The notes under the pieces were generated by a model that made no database searches, was not told the DNA's origin, and saw nothing but the letters and a program-made list of their open reading frames with translations. A stretch of 9,661 nucleotides of DNA from Ilumatobacteraceae bacterium (GTDB lineage Bacteria > Actinomycetota > Acidimicrobiia > Acidimicrobiales > Ilumatobacteraceae): the NCBI GenBank assembly GCA_030728545.1, contig JANQZQ010000080.1, forward strand, positions 5,594 through 15,254, written 5' to 3'. Positions 1 through 6,202 of the stretch are shown here, one piece after another. Each line of letters starts with the position of its first letter. Positions within the stretch are counted from its first letter, which is position 1. Both the position numbers and the translations under genes were made by a program.

Positions 1-1
1 C

Positions 2-760
2 GATGAGGCGAACGATGGCAGCATTTTCTCCATCGGACCAATGATCGTCGGTTCCGTCGTCGTGGCATCGATCGCCCTCCTTTTTGCAGTTCCACTATCA
101 ATCGGTGGGGCGTTGTATATCGAATTCTTTGCACCACGATTCATCTACCGACCGCTTGTCATTTTGTTGGATCTCGCAGCTGCAATTCCGTCGCTCATCT
201 TTGGTTTGTGGGGTGTCGAGATATTCACATCGTTCGGCGTTCGCTGGGCCACGTTTCTCAACGATCGCCTGGGGTTCATTCCAATTTTTTCCGTGGAGTT
301 TGAAAACTTTGGGCGAAGCCCATTCGTAGCTGGATGTGTGCTTGCGGCACTCGTCGTGCCGATTACGACCTCTGTTGCACGAGAGGTGTACTCACGCACG
401 CCACGTGACCTGATCGACACCTGTTACGCACTTGGCGGCACCAAGCTCGGGGCAATTCGCTCGGTCGTGTTGCCCTACGGCAAGAGTGGCGTATTCGCTG
501 GCATCATGCTTGGCTTGGGGCGTGCTCTCGGCGAAACGGTTGCTATTTATTTGATGCTGAACCTGGTGTTTAAATACTCGTTTAACATTTTGGACTCAAC
601 TGGCGGCAATGTTGCATCAATGATTGCGCTCAAGTTCGGAGAAGCATCAGATAAGGAAATTTCCGCACTCATGGCCTCGGGTTTGGTGCTTTTCGTCATA
701 ACGCTCATCGTCAACACCATTGCGTCATCGATTATCCAGAGAACTACGCCTCGCGCATGA
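2..760 (+). CDS. pstC: Phosphate ABC transporter permease PstC (5' end cut off)
   Basis: One of the two membrane permeases of the high-affinity phosphate importer PstSCAB. The frame is open from base 2 to the TGA at 758-760. The ATG at 41 is internal, because residues typical of PstC (…SIFSIGPM…) precede it, so the true start lies upstream of the window. About 252 residues are visible of a usual 300 or so; the missing part should hold the first membrane helix and N-terminus. Visible hallmarks are a helix ending in AVPLSIGGALYIEFF, the PstC motif AAIPSLIFGLWG, and the cytoplasmic EAA loop (TPRDLIDTCYALGGTKLGAIR) that docks on the PstB ATPase, followed by the conserved GRALGET. The stop overlaps the pstA start as ATGA, so the two are probably translationally coupled. 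Assignment as PstC rather than PstA rests on the AIPS…GLWG motif and on the clear PstA that follows. Confidence 0.95.
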   Translation, partial: DEANDGSIFSIGPMIVGSVVVASIALLFAVPLSIGGALYIEFFAPRFIYRPLVILLDLAAAIPSLIFGLWGVEIFTSFGVRWATFLNDRLGFIPIFSVEFENFGRSPFVAGCVLAALVVPITTSVAREVYSRTPRDLIDTCYALGGTKLGAIRSVVLPYGKSGVFAGIMLGLGRALGETVAIYLMLNLVFKYSFNILDSTGGNVASMIALKFGEASDKEISALMASGLVLFVITLIVNTIASSIIQRTTPRA

Positions 761-1833
761 GCAACGTTGCTGCACTTACTGGGTCAACGAACCCTGAATC
801 AACTGTTCCCACGCCTCAACGACCATGGGCGGGTCGCCGTAGCGAGCGACTAATCACCTTCGCTCGCCTCGTTGTCTTTGGCGTACTAGCAATTGGGCTT
901 ACGGTTGTCACCCCGTTGGCAGACGTCGATGGCTGGGCAGTTGCCTTCCTCATCCTCAACTTTGCTTGGGTGATTGGCATCACCTCTCGCCTGGGGACAA
1001 AAGAACGTCGTAACGCCATAGCGCGCGTTGTGGTGACAGCGCTGGGTGTCGTTGCATTTGTGCCGTGGCTCTCGATCTTTGCCACCGTGCTTTGGCGGGG
1101 CTATCGAGGGCTGTATCCCGGTTATTTCGTCGGCGACATGCGAGTTACCACCCCTGATGATGAGCTAAATCTTGGCGGCGCTGGTCACGCCGTTGTCGGC
1201 ACGCTGATAATGGTGGCCATTGCAACGCTGATCACACTCCCACTCGGCATCCTGTGCGGTATTTACCTCACTGAAGTCCGTGGGCGACTCACGTTTTTGG
1301 TCAGGTTGTTTGTCCAGTCAATGGCCGGAGTTCCTTCAGTTGTCGCAGGTCTTTTCATATTTACCACGGTGGTTCGCTCGATGGAAAAATACTCGGGCTT
1401 GGCTGGAGGTCTCGCACTTGCAGTGCTGATGCTTCCTACGGTTTCGCGCACTGCCGAAGAGGTGCTCAAGCTCGTGCCTGACGACTTACGTAGCGCGGGC
1501 TATGCACTCGGTGCGCGTCAATGGCGCACTGCAATCATGGTGGTGCTACCGACGGTGCGTGCCGGGCTCATTACTGCCGGAATTCTCGGTGTTGCGCGTG
1601 TAGTTGGTGAAACTGCACCGTTGCTGCTCACATCGTTGAATACGAATGGTTTCGTATGGAATCCAGTGGGTGGAACGCTGGCATCACTGCCTACGTACAT
1701 CTTTGCGATGTTCAACTATGGAACCGAGTACTCCGTTGCACGTGCGTGGACTGGGTCGTTAGTACTGCTTTCAATTGTGTCGGCACTGTTTTTCCTAGCA
1801 CGACGCCTGGGACAGCGAAAGAACCAAAAGTAA
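757..1833 (+). CDS. pstA: Phosphate ABC transporter permease PstA with extra N-terminal membrane hairpin
   Basis: Second permease of the Pst importer, paired with PstC. The 358-residue product is longer than the usual 280-300. The family core starts near residue 87 with the normal first helix (87-112), then the periplasmic stretch, GTLIMVAIATLITLPLGI (148-165), the VPSVVAGLF motif (192-200), the EAA loop (about 233-262, EEVLKLVPDDLRSAGYALGA) and GETAPLLLTS (284-293). Before this core lie a polar head (1-30, rich in T, S and P) and two additional hydrophobic stretches at about 32-52 and 58-77, giving a predicted two-helix N-terminal addition. The start at 757 overlaps the pstC stop by 4 bases. 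No strong Shine-Dalgarno is visible, which fits translational coupling. An internal start near residue 87 would remove the extra helices, but I see no good candidate there. Confidence 0.95.
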   Translation: MSNVAALTGSTNPESTVPTPQRPWAGRRSERLITFARLVVFGVLAIGLTVVTPLADVDGWAVAFLILNFAWVIGITSRLGTKERRNAIARVVVTALGVVAFVPWLSIFATVLWRGYRGLYPGYFVGDMRVTTPDDELNLGGAGHAVVGTLIMVAIATLITLPLGILCGIYLTEVRGRLTFLVRLFVQSMAGVPSVVAGLFIFTTVVRSMEKYSGLAGGLALAVLMLPTVSRTAEEVLKLVPDDLRSAGYALGARQWRTAIMVVLPTVRAGLITAGILGVARVVGETAPLLLTSLNTNGFVWNPVGGTLASLPTYIFAMFNYGTEYSVARAWTGSLVLLSIVSALFFLARRLGQRKNQK

Positions 1834-1867
1834 CGATATGGAATCCACTCAACAAAGGACATCAGAG

Positions 1868-2695
1868 ATGACCCAAGGCACCACAAGCAGTTCGGCAGAG
1901 TCAACTTCAGTTGGGGGAACCGCACTTGAATTTCGCGGCCTCGAGACGAAGGCTGTACATGCCTGGTTCGGCAAACACCATGCACTCGCTGGGGTTTCTC
2001 TCACTTTCCCCGAGCGCACGGTGACCGGCCTTATCGGCCCCTCAGGTTGTGGCAAGTCGACCTTTATTCGATTACTCAACCGAATGCACGAGTTCATTCC
2101 CACTGCAGCGATGGCAGGTTCGGTTTTGCTCAATGGCAAAGACATTTATGATCCCTCGGAAGACCCTGCGATGATCCGCCTCAAGGTGGGCATGGTGTTT
2201 CAGAAGCCAAACCCATTTCCCGCCATGACTATTCGCGAAAATGTTCTCGCCGGAATCAAGCTTGCCCATCTGAAGCGAGACAATCACGACGAGATCGTAG
2301 AGAAATGTCTCACTCGTGCGGGATTGTGGAACGAGGTCAAAGATCGGCTCGACGCTTCAGGCGGATCGTTGTCTGGCGGTCAACAGCAACGCCTGTGCAT
2401 TGCGCGCTCCCTTGCGGTGGAGCCACAAGTGCTGCTAATGGACGAACCATGTTCGGCGCTCGACCCAGGAAGTACCTTGCGCATTGAGGAAACCATCAAG
2501 GAATTGGCGGAAAAAATCACCATTGTGATCGTGACTCATAACATGCAGCAAGCCAGTCGAGTGAGTGACCATTGCGCTTTCTTCCTGACCGACGGTGGAC
2601 CGGGGTATCTCGTAGAGGCAGACTCCACTCGCAAAATGTTCACCAATCCCAGTGATTCGCGAACCGCTGACTACGTGCAAGGAAAATTCGGCTGA
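1868..2695 (+). CDS. pstB: Phosphate import ATP-binding protein PstB
   Basis: ATPase that drives PstCA-mediated phosphate uptake. Numbered from the ATG at 1868 (275 residues), the motifs are Walker A GPSGCGKST (57-65), Q-loop FQKPNPFP (111-118), signature LSGGQ (168-172), Walker B VLLMDEP (188-194), and the H-loop histidine in VTHNMQQA (224). The FQKPNPFP and VTHNMQQA stretches and the C-terminal YVQGKFG are specific to PstB among ABC ATPases. The Walker B/D-loop reads DEPCSALDP instead of the common DEPTSALDP, as in mycobacterial PstB. I chose 1868 because AAAGGA at 1854-1859 sits 8 bases upstream. An in-frame ATG at 1838 would add ten residues but has no ribosome binding site and lies only 4 bases after the pstA stop. 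It follows pstA with a gap of about 34 bases, in the same operon. Confidence 0.97.
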   Translation: MTQGTTSSSAESTSVGGTALEFRGLETKAVHAWFGKHHALAGVSLTFPERTVTGLIGPSGCGKSTFIRLLNRMHEFIPTAAMAGSVLLNGKDIYDPSEDPAMIRLKVGMVFQKPNPFPAMTIRENVLAGIKLAHLKRDNHDEIVEKCLTRAGLWNEVKDRLDASGGSLSGGQQQRLCIARSLAVEPQVLLMDEPCSALDPGSTLRIEETIKELAEKITIVIVTHNMQQASRVSDHCAFFLTDGGPGYLVEADSTRKMFTNPSDSRTADYVQGKFG

Positions 2696-2697
2696 TC

Positions 2698-2733
2698 GTT
2701 TACCGATTGTTAATCAATCGGACATGGTCTAGT
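2698..2733 (+). promoter_or_regulatory. Candidate PHO-box-like repeat and promoter for pstS
   Basis: Directly after the pstB stop, two units with an 11-base period are visible: GTTTACC (2698-2704) and GTTAATC (2709-2715). They match the actinobacterial PhoP unit GTTCACC at 6 of 7 and 5 of 7 positions. The second unit overlaps TTGTTA (2707-2712), a possible -35. TCTAGT (2728-2733), preceded by TGG, is a possible extended -10 with a 15-base spacer. The same stretch contains a perfect inverted repeat, CCGATTG/CAATCGG (2703-2709 and 2715-2721), which could instead be an operator or an RNA hairpin. The assignment is inferred from pattern only. Confidence 0.3.
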
Positions 2734-2734
2734 C

Positions 2735-2751
2735 GCTGTTACGCAAGCAGC
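2735..2751 (+). other. Small hairpin in the pstB-pstS gap
   Basis: GCTGTT (2735-2740) can pair with AGCAGC (2746-2751), including one T-G pair, around a 5-base loop. If the transcript starts near 2740 the stem would be incomplete, so it only matters for read-through RNA coming from pstB. Confidence 0.25.
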
Positions 2752-2764
2752 CTGCAAGACAACC

Positions 2765-2804
2765 CTCCTACGGTTTGGATGTCAGAATCCCAACCCAATA
2801 GGAG
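2765..2804 (+). promoter_or_regulatory. Leader hairpin sequestering the pstS ribosome binding site
   Basis: CTCCTA (2765-2770) is fully complementary to TAGGAG (2799-2804), which is the pstS Shine-Dalgarno. Above this 6-bp base, GGTT (2772-2775) pairs with AACC (2792-2795) and GGAT (2777-2780) with ATCC (2787-2790), leaving a 6-base loop (2781-2786). In total 14 base pairs are interrupted by one small internal loop and one mismatch. The structure is read directly from the sequence; a regulatory role, such as restraining pstS translation until something opens the hairpin, is inference. Confidence 0.45.
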
Positions 2805-2809
2805 ACATC

Positions 2810-4162
2810 ATGAAGAAACGAAATCAACGAATCACTGCGCTCTGTCTTGCAGTGGCCAGTGTTCTTTCCAGTGCGTCGATGGTGAAAGCCGAAGATGTTT
2901 CTGGTGGAGGCGCTTCCTTCCCCGTCAAGTTCCTTACTCCAGCAATTGCTGAGTTCAATAGGACGTACAACCACAACATCACCTATACCTCGACTGGCTC
3001 GGGAACAGGTAAATCGAACTTTAAGTCGGGTACCTTCAAGTTTGCGGGTACCGACTCGGCAGTCGAACCAGCCAAATTGCCGTCTTTTGGTTGGACGTAC
3101 ATTCCGTACGTAGCAAGCGCCATCGCGGTGGCATATCGCTTGGATGAGTTGAAAGGTGTAACACTGTCCTTGAGCCCAGCCACGATCAACGGTATTTTCG
3201 GCGGGACCATCGATAACTGGAATCACCCGAGCATTGCCCAGGACCTCAAACTCAACCCAACATGGGCCAACTCGAAGAAGAAGTCTGATGTCAAAGGAGC
3301 ATCCACGCTATGGCAGAACGTCTCAAGAACTTCCGCCAAGTTGACGGTCAGCATGTTGCCCGCCACGCTCAAAGCGAACAAGGGTAAGAAGATTGAGCTC
3401 ATCAACGACGCCACTAAGAAGTCGGTGAAGACCCTGACGGTTGGCACCAAAGGTGCAGTCAACATGACCTTCCCAGTGAAGGCGAAAGACTCGTTTTCGG
3501 TGAAAGTTGGTGGCAAGACTATTGCTCAGTACAAGCAGGCAACCGTCAGCTTGCCGAATAAGAGCATCCAAGTAGTGCACCGCGCCGATACCTCTGGCAC
3601 CACCAACAACTTCTGTCAATACATGAAGGGTGCTGTGAACAGCGACTGGGGAATTAACGATGCCTTCCAGAATTGCGTGCCAGGTGGTACCACCAGGTTC
3701 GGTTCGCGCTTCGTTGGCCAGCCGCAAAACGCTGGCGTGGGTAACTATGTCGCCCGCACGAACGGCACGATTTCATACTTGGACGTTGCTGATGCCGCAG
3801 ACCCAACGCGTGTTGCGCAAGGTGTTCGTATTGCAAACATCCGCAACGCAGCCGGTGCATACGTACCTCCAACGTCCGAGGGCTACGCCTCGCACTTGGG
3901 TGGTGGATCGCAGGATGCAAGGGGTCTCATTTCCTTCAACTGGAAGCAAACCAGCAACCGAACTGCATATCCGCTCGGTGCGGTGACCTACGGTCTGTGC
4001 CAGACGGCGTCAGATGCAAAGAACAAGGTTGTTGCGCAGTTGTTTGAATGGCTGATCAAGGACTTCGGGCCAAAGAATGCCGAAGCCCTCGGTTACACCC
4101 CCATCGTGGGTGCAGCTGCAACCCAAGGTATTGCGCTCGCCAAGAAGTGTGGCGCCAGCTGA
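2810..4162 (+). CDS. pstS: Phosphate-binding protein PstS with inserted beta-rich domain
   Basis: Extracytoplasmic phosphate receptor that delivers phosphate to PstCA. It has 450 residues, about 100 more than usual. A Sec signal peptide (basic residues 2-7, hydrophobic core, probable cleavage after A27 in VKA-ED) has no lipobox cysteine, so the mature protein appears not to be lipid-anchored. Ligand-site motifs are GGGASFP (32-38), STGSGTGKSN (61-70), GTDSA with D82, and HRADTSGTT (257-265), whose Arg, Ser and Thr match the family phosphate contacts. Between LNP (148-150) and LPNKSIQVVHR (from 248), where other PstS proteins have only a short linker, about 97 lysine-rich residues form alternating beta-like strands. 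Four cysteines in the mature part (269, 289, 397, 447) could form two disulfides. The start is set by AGGAG at 2800-2804, five bases upstream. It lies 114 bases after pstB and is followed by a strong terminator. Confidence 0.95.
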   Translation: MKKRNQRITALCLAVASVLSSASMVKAEDVSGGGASFPVKFLTPAIAEFNRTYNHNITYTSTGSGTGKSNFKSGTFKFAGTDSAVEPAKLPSFGWTYIPYVASAIAVAYRLDELKGVTLSLSPATINGIFGGTIDNWNHPSIAQDLKLNPTWANSKKKSDVKGASTLWQNVSRTSAKLTVSMLPATLKANKGKKIELINDATKKSVKTLTVGTKGAVNMTFPVKAKDSFSVKVGGKTIAQYKQATVSLPNKSIQVVHRADTSGTTNNFCQYMKGAVNSDWGINDAFQNCVPGGTTRFGSRFVGQPQNAGVGNYVARTNGTISYLDVADAADPTRVAQGVRIANIRNAAGAYVPPTSEGYASHLGGGSQDARGLISFNWKQTSNRTAYPLGAVTYGLCQTASDAKNKVVAQLFEWLIKDFGPKNAEALGYTPIVGAAATQGIALAKKCGAS

Positions 4163-4169
4163 TACCAGT

Positions 4170-4197
4170 GAGGTAATCACCTCGTCCCCCACGAGGT
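4170..4197 (+). other. Two mutually exclusive hairpins upstream of the pst terminator
   Basis: GAGGT (4170-4174) pairs with ACCTC (4179-4183) around a 4-base loop. The same ACCTC, extended as ACCTCGT (4179-4185), pairs with ACGAGGT (4191-4197) around CCCCC. The two folds share an arm, so only one can form at a time. They lie between the pstS stop and the terminator and may act as a 3' end stabiliser, or may be incidental. Confidence 0.4.
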
Positions 4198-4205
4198 AAG
4201 GAAGG

Positions 4206-4231
4206 GCCCCGGGCGAAAGCCCGGGGCTTTT
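4206..4231 (+). terminator. Intrinsic terminator of the pst operon
   Basis: A perfect 9-bp GC-rich stem, GCCCCGGGC (4206-4214) with GCCCGGGGC (4219-4227), is closed by a GAAA tetraloop and followed by TTTT (4228-4231). It sits 43 bases after the pstS stop, in the convergent gap with the aquaporin gene. On the opposite strand the stem is followed only by a mixed T/C run, so it is a weaker terminator for the ars operon. Confidence 0.9.
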
Positions 4232-4238
4232 CATTTGT

Positions 4239-4892
4239 CTACTTACGCAGATAGCGCAGAAGTGGCAGGGCAATGGCGCAACCCACAATTTGCATCACAA
4301 TGAATAACGGCACCGACTCGGGTGCGATGCCCGCAAATGACTCGGTGAAGGCACGCGAAATGGTCACGGCTGGGTTGGCCAAAGAAGTCGATGAAGTGAA
4401 CCAATAGGCGCCACCAATCCAGACACCCACAGCGACTGGAACCGAATCGGCGCGGTGTTTGCTGATGAGAAATATCACCATCAGCAAACCTAATGTTGCG
4501 ACTACTTCTCCCAGCCAAATGCCGCTGCCCTCACGAATCTTCGTCGACGGCCCGAGAACATCGAGGTCAAACATGGTGTTTGCAATCGCAGCGCCAACGA
4601 TTCCCCCCAGGGTTTGTGCGGCAAAGTATGGCGCTAAATCTCGCCATGGTCGTGCGTTCAACACACAATCACTGGCTGTGACTACCGGGTTGAAATGTGC
4701 TCCTGATATTGGCCCAAACATCATGATGAGGGCGATGAGTGCTCCGACAGTTGCTCCTGCATTGGCTAGAAGTTGAATGGCGACATCGTCGGTGAGATTC
4801 GTGGCCATGATGCCCGAACCCACTACCGCAATAATGAGGAGACCTGTGCCGACGCCTTCGGCAACGAGGCGCCGTGAAAGTGGTGTGGTCAT
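4239..4892 (-). CDS. Aquaporin (MIP family), likely AqpS-like arsenite channel
   Basis: A 217-residue, strongly hydrophobic MIP-family channel with about six membrane helices and the two half-helix loops. The first signature is SGAHFNPV (63-70), so NPA is replaced by NPV. The second is a normal NPA (173-175, LANPAVTISR), but the arginine that usually follows NPA directly in the selectivity filter is replaced by valine. These changes are typical of the MIP proteins found in ars clusters and suggest a pore wider than a strict water channel. It is the last gene of an operon with two ArsC-type proteins; its ATG overlaps the upstream arsC stop by 4 bases (ATGA), indicating coupled expression. By analogy with AqpS of Sinorhizobium, it probably lets arsenite leave the cell down its gradient. 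Transport of water, glycerol or other small neutral solutes cannot be excluded. Confidence 0.88.
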   Translation of the reverse strand: MTTPLSRRLVAEGVGTGLLIIAVVGSGIMATNLTDDVAIQLLANAGATVGALIALIMMFGPISGAHFNPVVTASDCVLNARPWRDLAPYFAAQTLGGIVGAAIANTMFDLDVLGPSTKIREGSGIWLGEVVATLGLLMVIFLISKHRADSVPVAVGVWIGGAYWFTSSTSLANPAVTISRAFTESFAGIAPESVPLFIVMQIVGCAIALPLLRYLRK

Positions 4893-5524
4893 TTGACGTT
4901 GACCGCTAGATCAGAAATCAGGCTTTCTACTCGCCGACGAATTTCTTCGCGAATTGGTCGAACCGCCGCAACATCTAGCCCAGCCGGGTCGTCGAGAGCC
5001 CAGTCCTCGTAGCGCTTGCCAGGAAAGATCGGGCAAGTATCGCCACAACCCATCGTGATGACCACATCGGCAGCCTGCACGATTTCCACTGCGAATGGCT
5101 TTGGGAATTCGTTGGCGATGTCGATGCCAACTTCGTTCATCGCTGCAATTGCCGCGGTGTTGAGGTCTTTGCCAGGAAGCGAGCCACCGGAGTAGACCTC
5201 GATTTTGCCCTTGGAGAGGTGACGCAGCCAGCCAGCAGCCATTTGCGACCGACCGGCATTGTGCACGCAGACAAACAATACCGAGGGCGGTGCGTCGGTG
5301 ATGAAGCCACGCACCTTCGCCAGGGCACGCAGCCGGTCGTCGGCATAGCGGGTGGTGAATACTGGGACAAAGCTACGCACCTTGGCGTCAGCAAAACTTG
5401 CGAACGAGTCTGACACGATGGGTCGAATTTCGGACTCATCAAATTTTCCTGCATACTTGCGCGACAACTGATTCACAGTGTGCTCAATGATCTCAGATTC
5501 TTCACTGGGCTGGTAGATACTCAT
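4889..5524 (-). CDS. arsC: Arsenate reductase ArsC, LMW-phosphatase fold with N-terminal three-helix bundle
   Basis: Reduces arsenate to arsenite in the cytoplasm. It has 211 residues. The N-terminal part (about 1-72) is a helical extension (LSRKYAGKF…FADAKVRSFVPVF) characteristic of actinobacterial ArsC1'-type proteins, where it forms a three-helix dimerisation bundle. The catalytic domain begins at about 80 with VLFVCVHNAGRSQMA, giving the CX5R loop C86-R92. Two more cysteines, C160 and C164 (MGCGDTCP), match the redox pair of the thioredoxin-coupled ArsC class, and DDP (178-180) supplies the general-acid Asp. The start at 5524 is chosen because AAGGAG on the minus strand (5530-5535) sits five bases upstream. 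An open frame continues to 5602, but that stretch overlaps the preceding gene and does not look like protein. The gene follows the ArsR-ArsC fusion by 25 bases and overlaps the aquaporin gene by 4. Confidence 0.93.
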   Translation of the reverse strand: MSIYQPSEESEIIEHTVNQLSRKYAGKFDESEIRPIVSDSFASFADAKVRSFVPVFTTRYADDRLRALAKVRGFITDAPPSVLFVCVHNAGRSQMAAGWLRHLSKGKIEVYSGGSLPGKDLNTAAIAAMNEVGIDIANEFPKPFAVEIVQAADVVITMGCGDTCPIFPGKRYEDWALDDPAGLDVAAVRPIREEIRRRVESLISDLAVNVK

Positions 5525-5549
5525 AACTGCTCCTTGTTTGCGTTGGGTC

Positions 5550-6191
5550 TTACTTGCTGAGCGGTGTAATGCGCTCAACGAGTTCTTGGTAGGTGGCTTC
5601 AAATGCAGCCATGGTGCCGTCTTCTACTGGGTCACGCAGCGACCAGTGCAGTCGCGATAGTGGTTGTTTCAAGTCATCATGCGACTGGTCGCAGACGGTA
5701 ATGACCGTCTTGCCTCGACTGTGGCTAGCGAAGTATTGAAGCGGGACTGCGCTGCGCAGGTCAAGCTGGTGCTGCCGGGCAACTTGCATGGTAAGTGGGT
5801 GGACAGCTGTCGCTGGTGCAGTGCCAGCACTCGTGGCAGTGGTTCCGACAATGCGTTGCCATATTGCAGCAGCAAGCTGTGATCGCGCCGAGTTCTGGCG
5901 GCACACAAAAACCACGCTGGTGGCAGCAGGTGCCCCAATGAGTAGCGGGCGGTGCCGCTCGACGAGTCGCACGAACCGCTTACGTCGGTCGGCGTGTGAC
6001 TCGGTTCGTTCAATGAGCCCGGCACTTTCCAAAACGTCCAAGTGGTGGGCCAACAGTGCCGAACTCATTTCGAACTTTTCGACGAGTTCGCCTGGCGTCC
6101 GGTCGGAGCGGGAGAGCTCTTCGGCAATCTCCAATCGGATGGGGTCTCCGAGTGCAGCGAACAACGCTGCGCGGTGGTGGATTGACGCCAT
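5550..6191 (-). CDS. arsRC: ArsR-type regulator fused to an ArsC-like LMW phosphatase domain
   Basis: A 213-residue fusion. Residues 1-80 are an ArsR winged helix-turn-helix (RAALFAALGDPIRLEIAEEL, then MSSALLAHHLDVLESAGLIER and the DRRKRFVRL wing). Residues 92-213 are a low-molecular-weight phosphatase/ArsC fold: VVFVCRQNSARSQLA with CX5R loop C97-R103, and the acid motif RDP (186-188). The HTH half has no cysteine at all, so the classical ArsR arsenite site (CxC on the recognition helix) is absent. The only cysteines are C97 and C167 (TVCDQS); the second member of the redox pair present in the neighbouring ArsC is missing (H171 at that place). ArsR-ArsC fusions are known from other bacteria (Leptospirillum, Microbacterium, from memory). 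It probably represses its own operon through the inverted repeat just upstream, with the phosphatase half sensing arsenate or redox state, or acting as a thiol-dependent reductase. No good Shine-Dalgarno precedes the ATG, so a very short leader is possible. Confidence 0.9.
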   Translation of the reverse strand: MASIHHRAALFAALGDPIRLEIAEELSRSDRTPGELVEKFEMSSALLAHHLDVLESAGLIERTESHADRRKRFVRLVERHRPLLIGAPAATSVVFVCRQNSARSQLAAAIWQRIVGTTATSAGTAPATAVHPLTMQVARQHQLDLRSAVPLQYFASHSRGKTVITVCDQSHDDLKQPLSRLHWSLRDPVEDGTMAAFEATYQELVERITPLSK

Positions 6192-6202
6192 GCACCAGAC
6201 TC

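Noticed and set aside
41..43. ATG at 41 as the start of pstC
   Set aside because: The frame is open to the window edge with PstC-like residues before it, and a start here would remove the N-terminal helix of the family.
2638..2644. GTTCACC heptamer near the end of pstB as a PHO-box unit
   Set aside because: It encodes the conserved residues of the MFTNP motif in PstB and has no second unit at an 11-base distance.
2703..2721. Inverted repeat after pstB as an intrinsic terminator
   Set aside because: The stem is short and no T run follows it, so it is kept only as a possible operator or processing hairpin.
2768..3226. Minus-strand 152-residue open frame across the start of pstS
   Set aside because: It is antisense to the PstS signal peptide and ligand-site motifs and shows no family features.
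5525..5602. In-frame upstream extension of arsC
   Set aside because: It overlaps the end of the ArsR-ArsC fusion, while a clear AAGGAG lies five bases upstream of the ATG at 5524.
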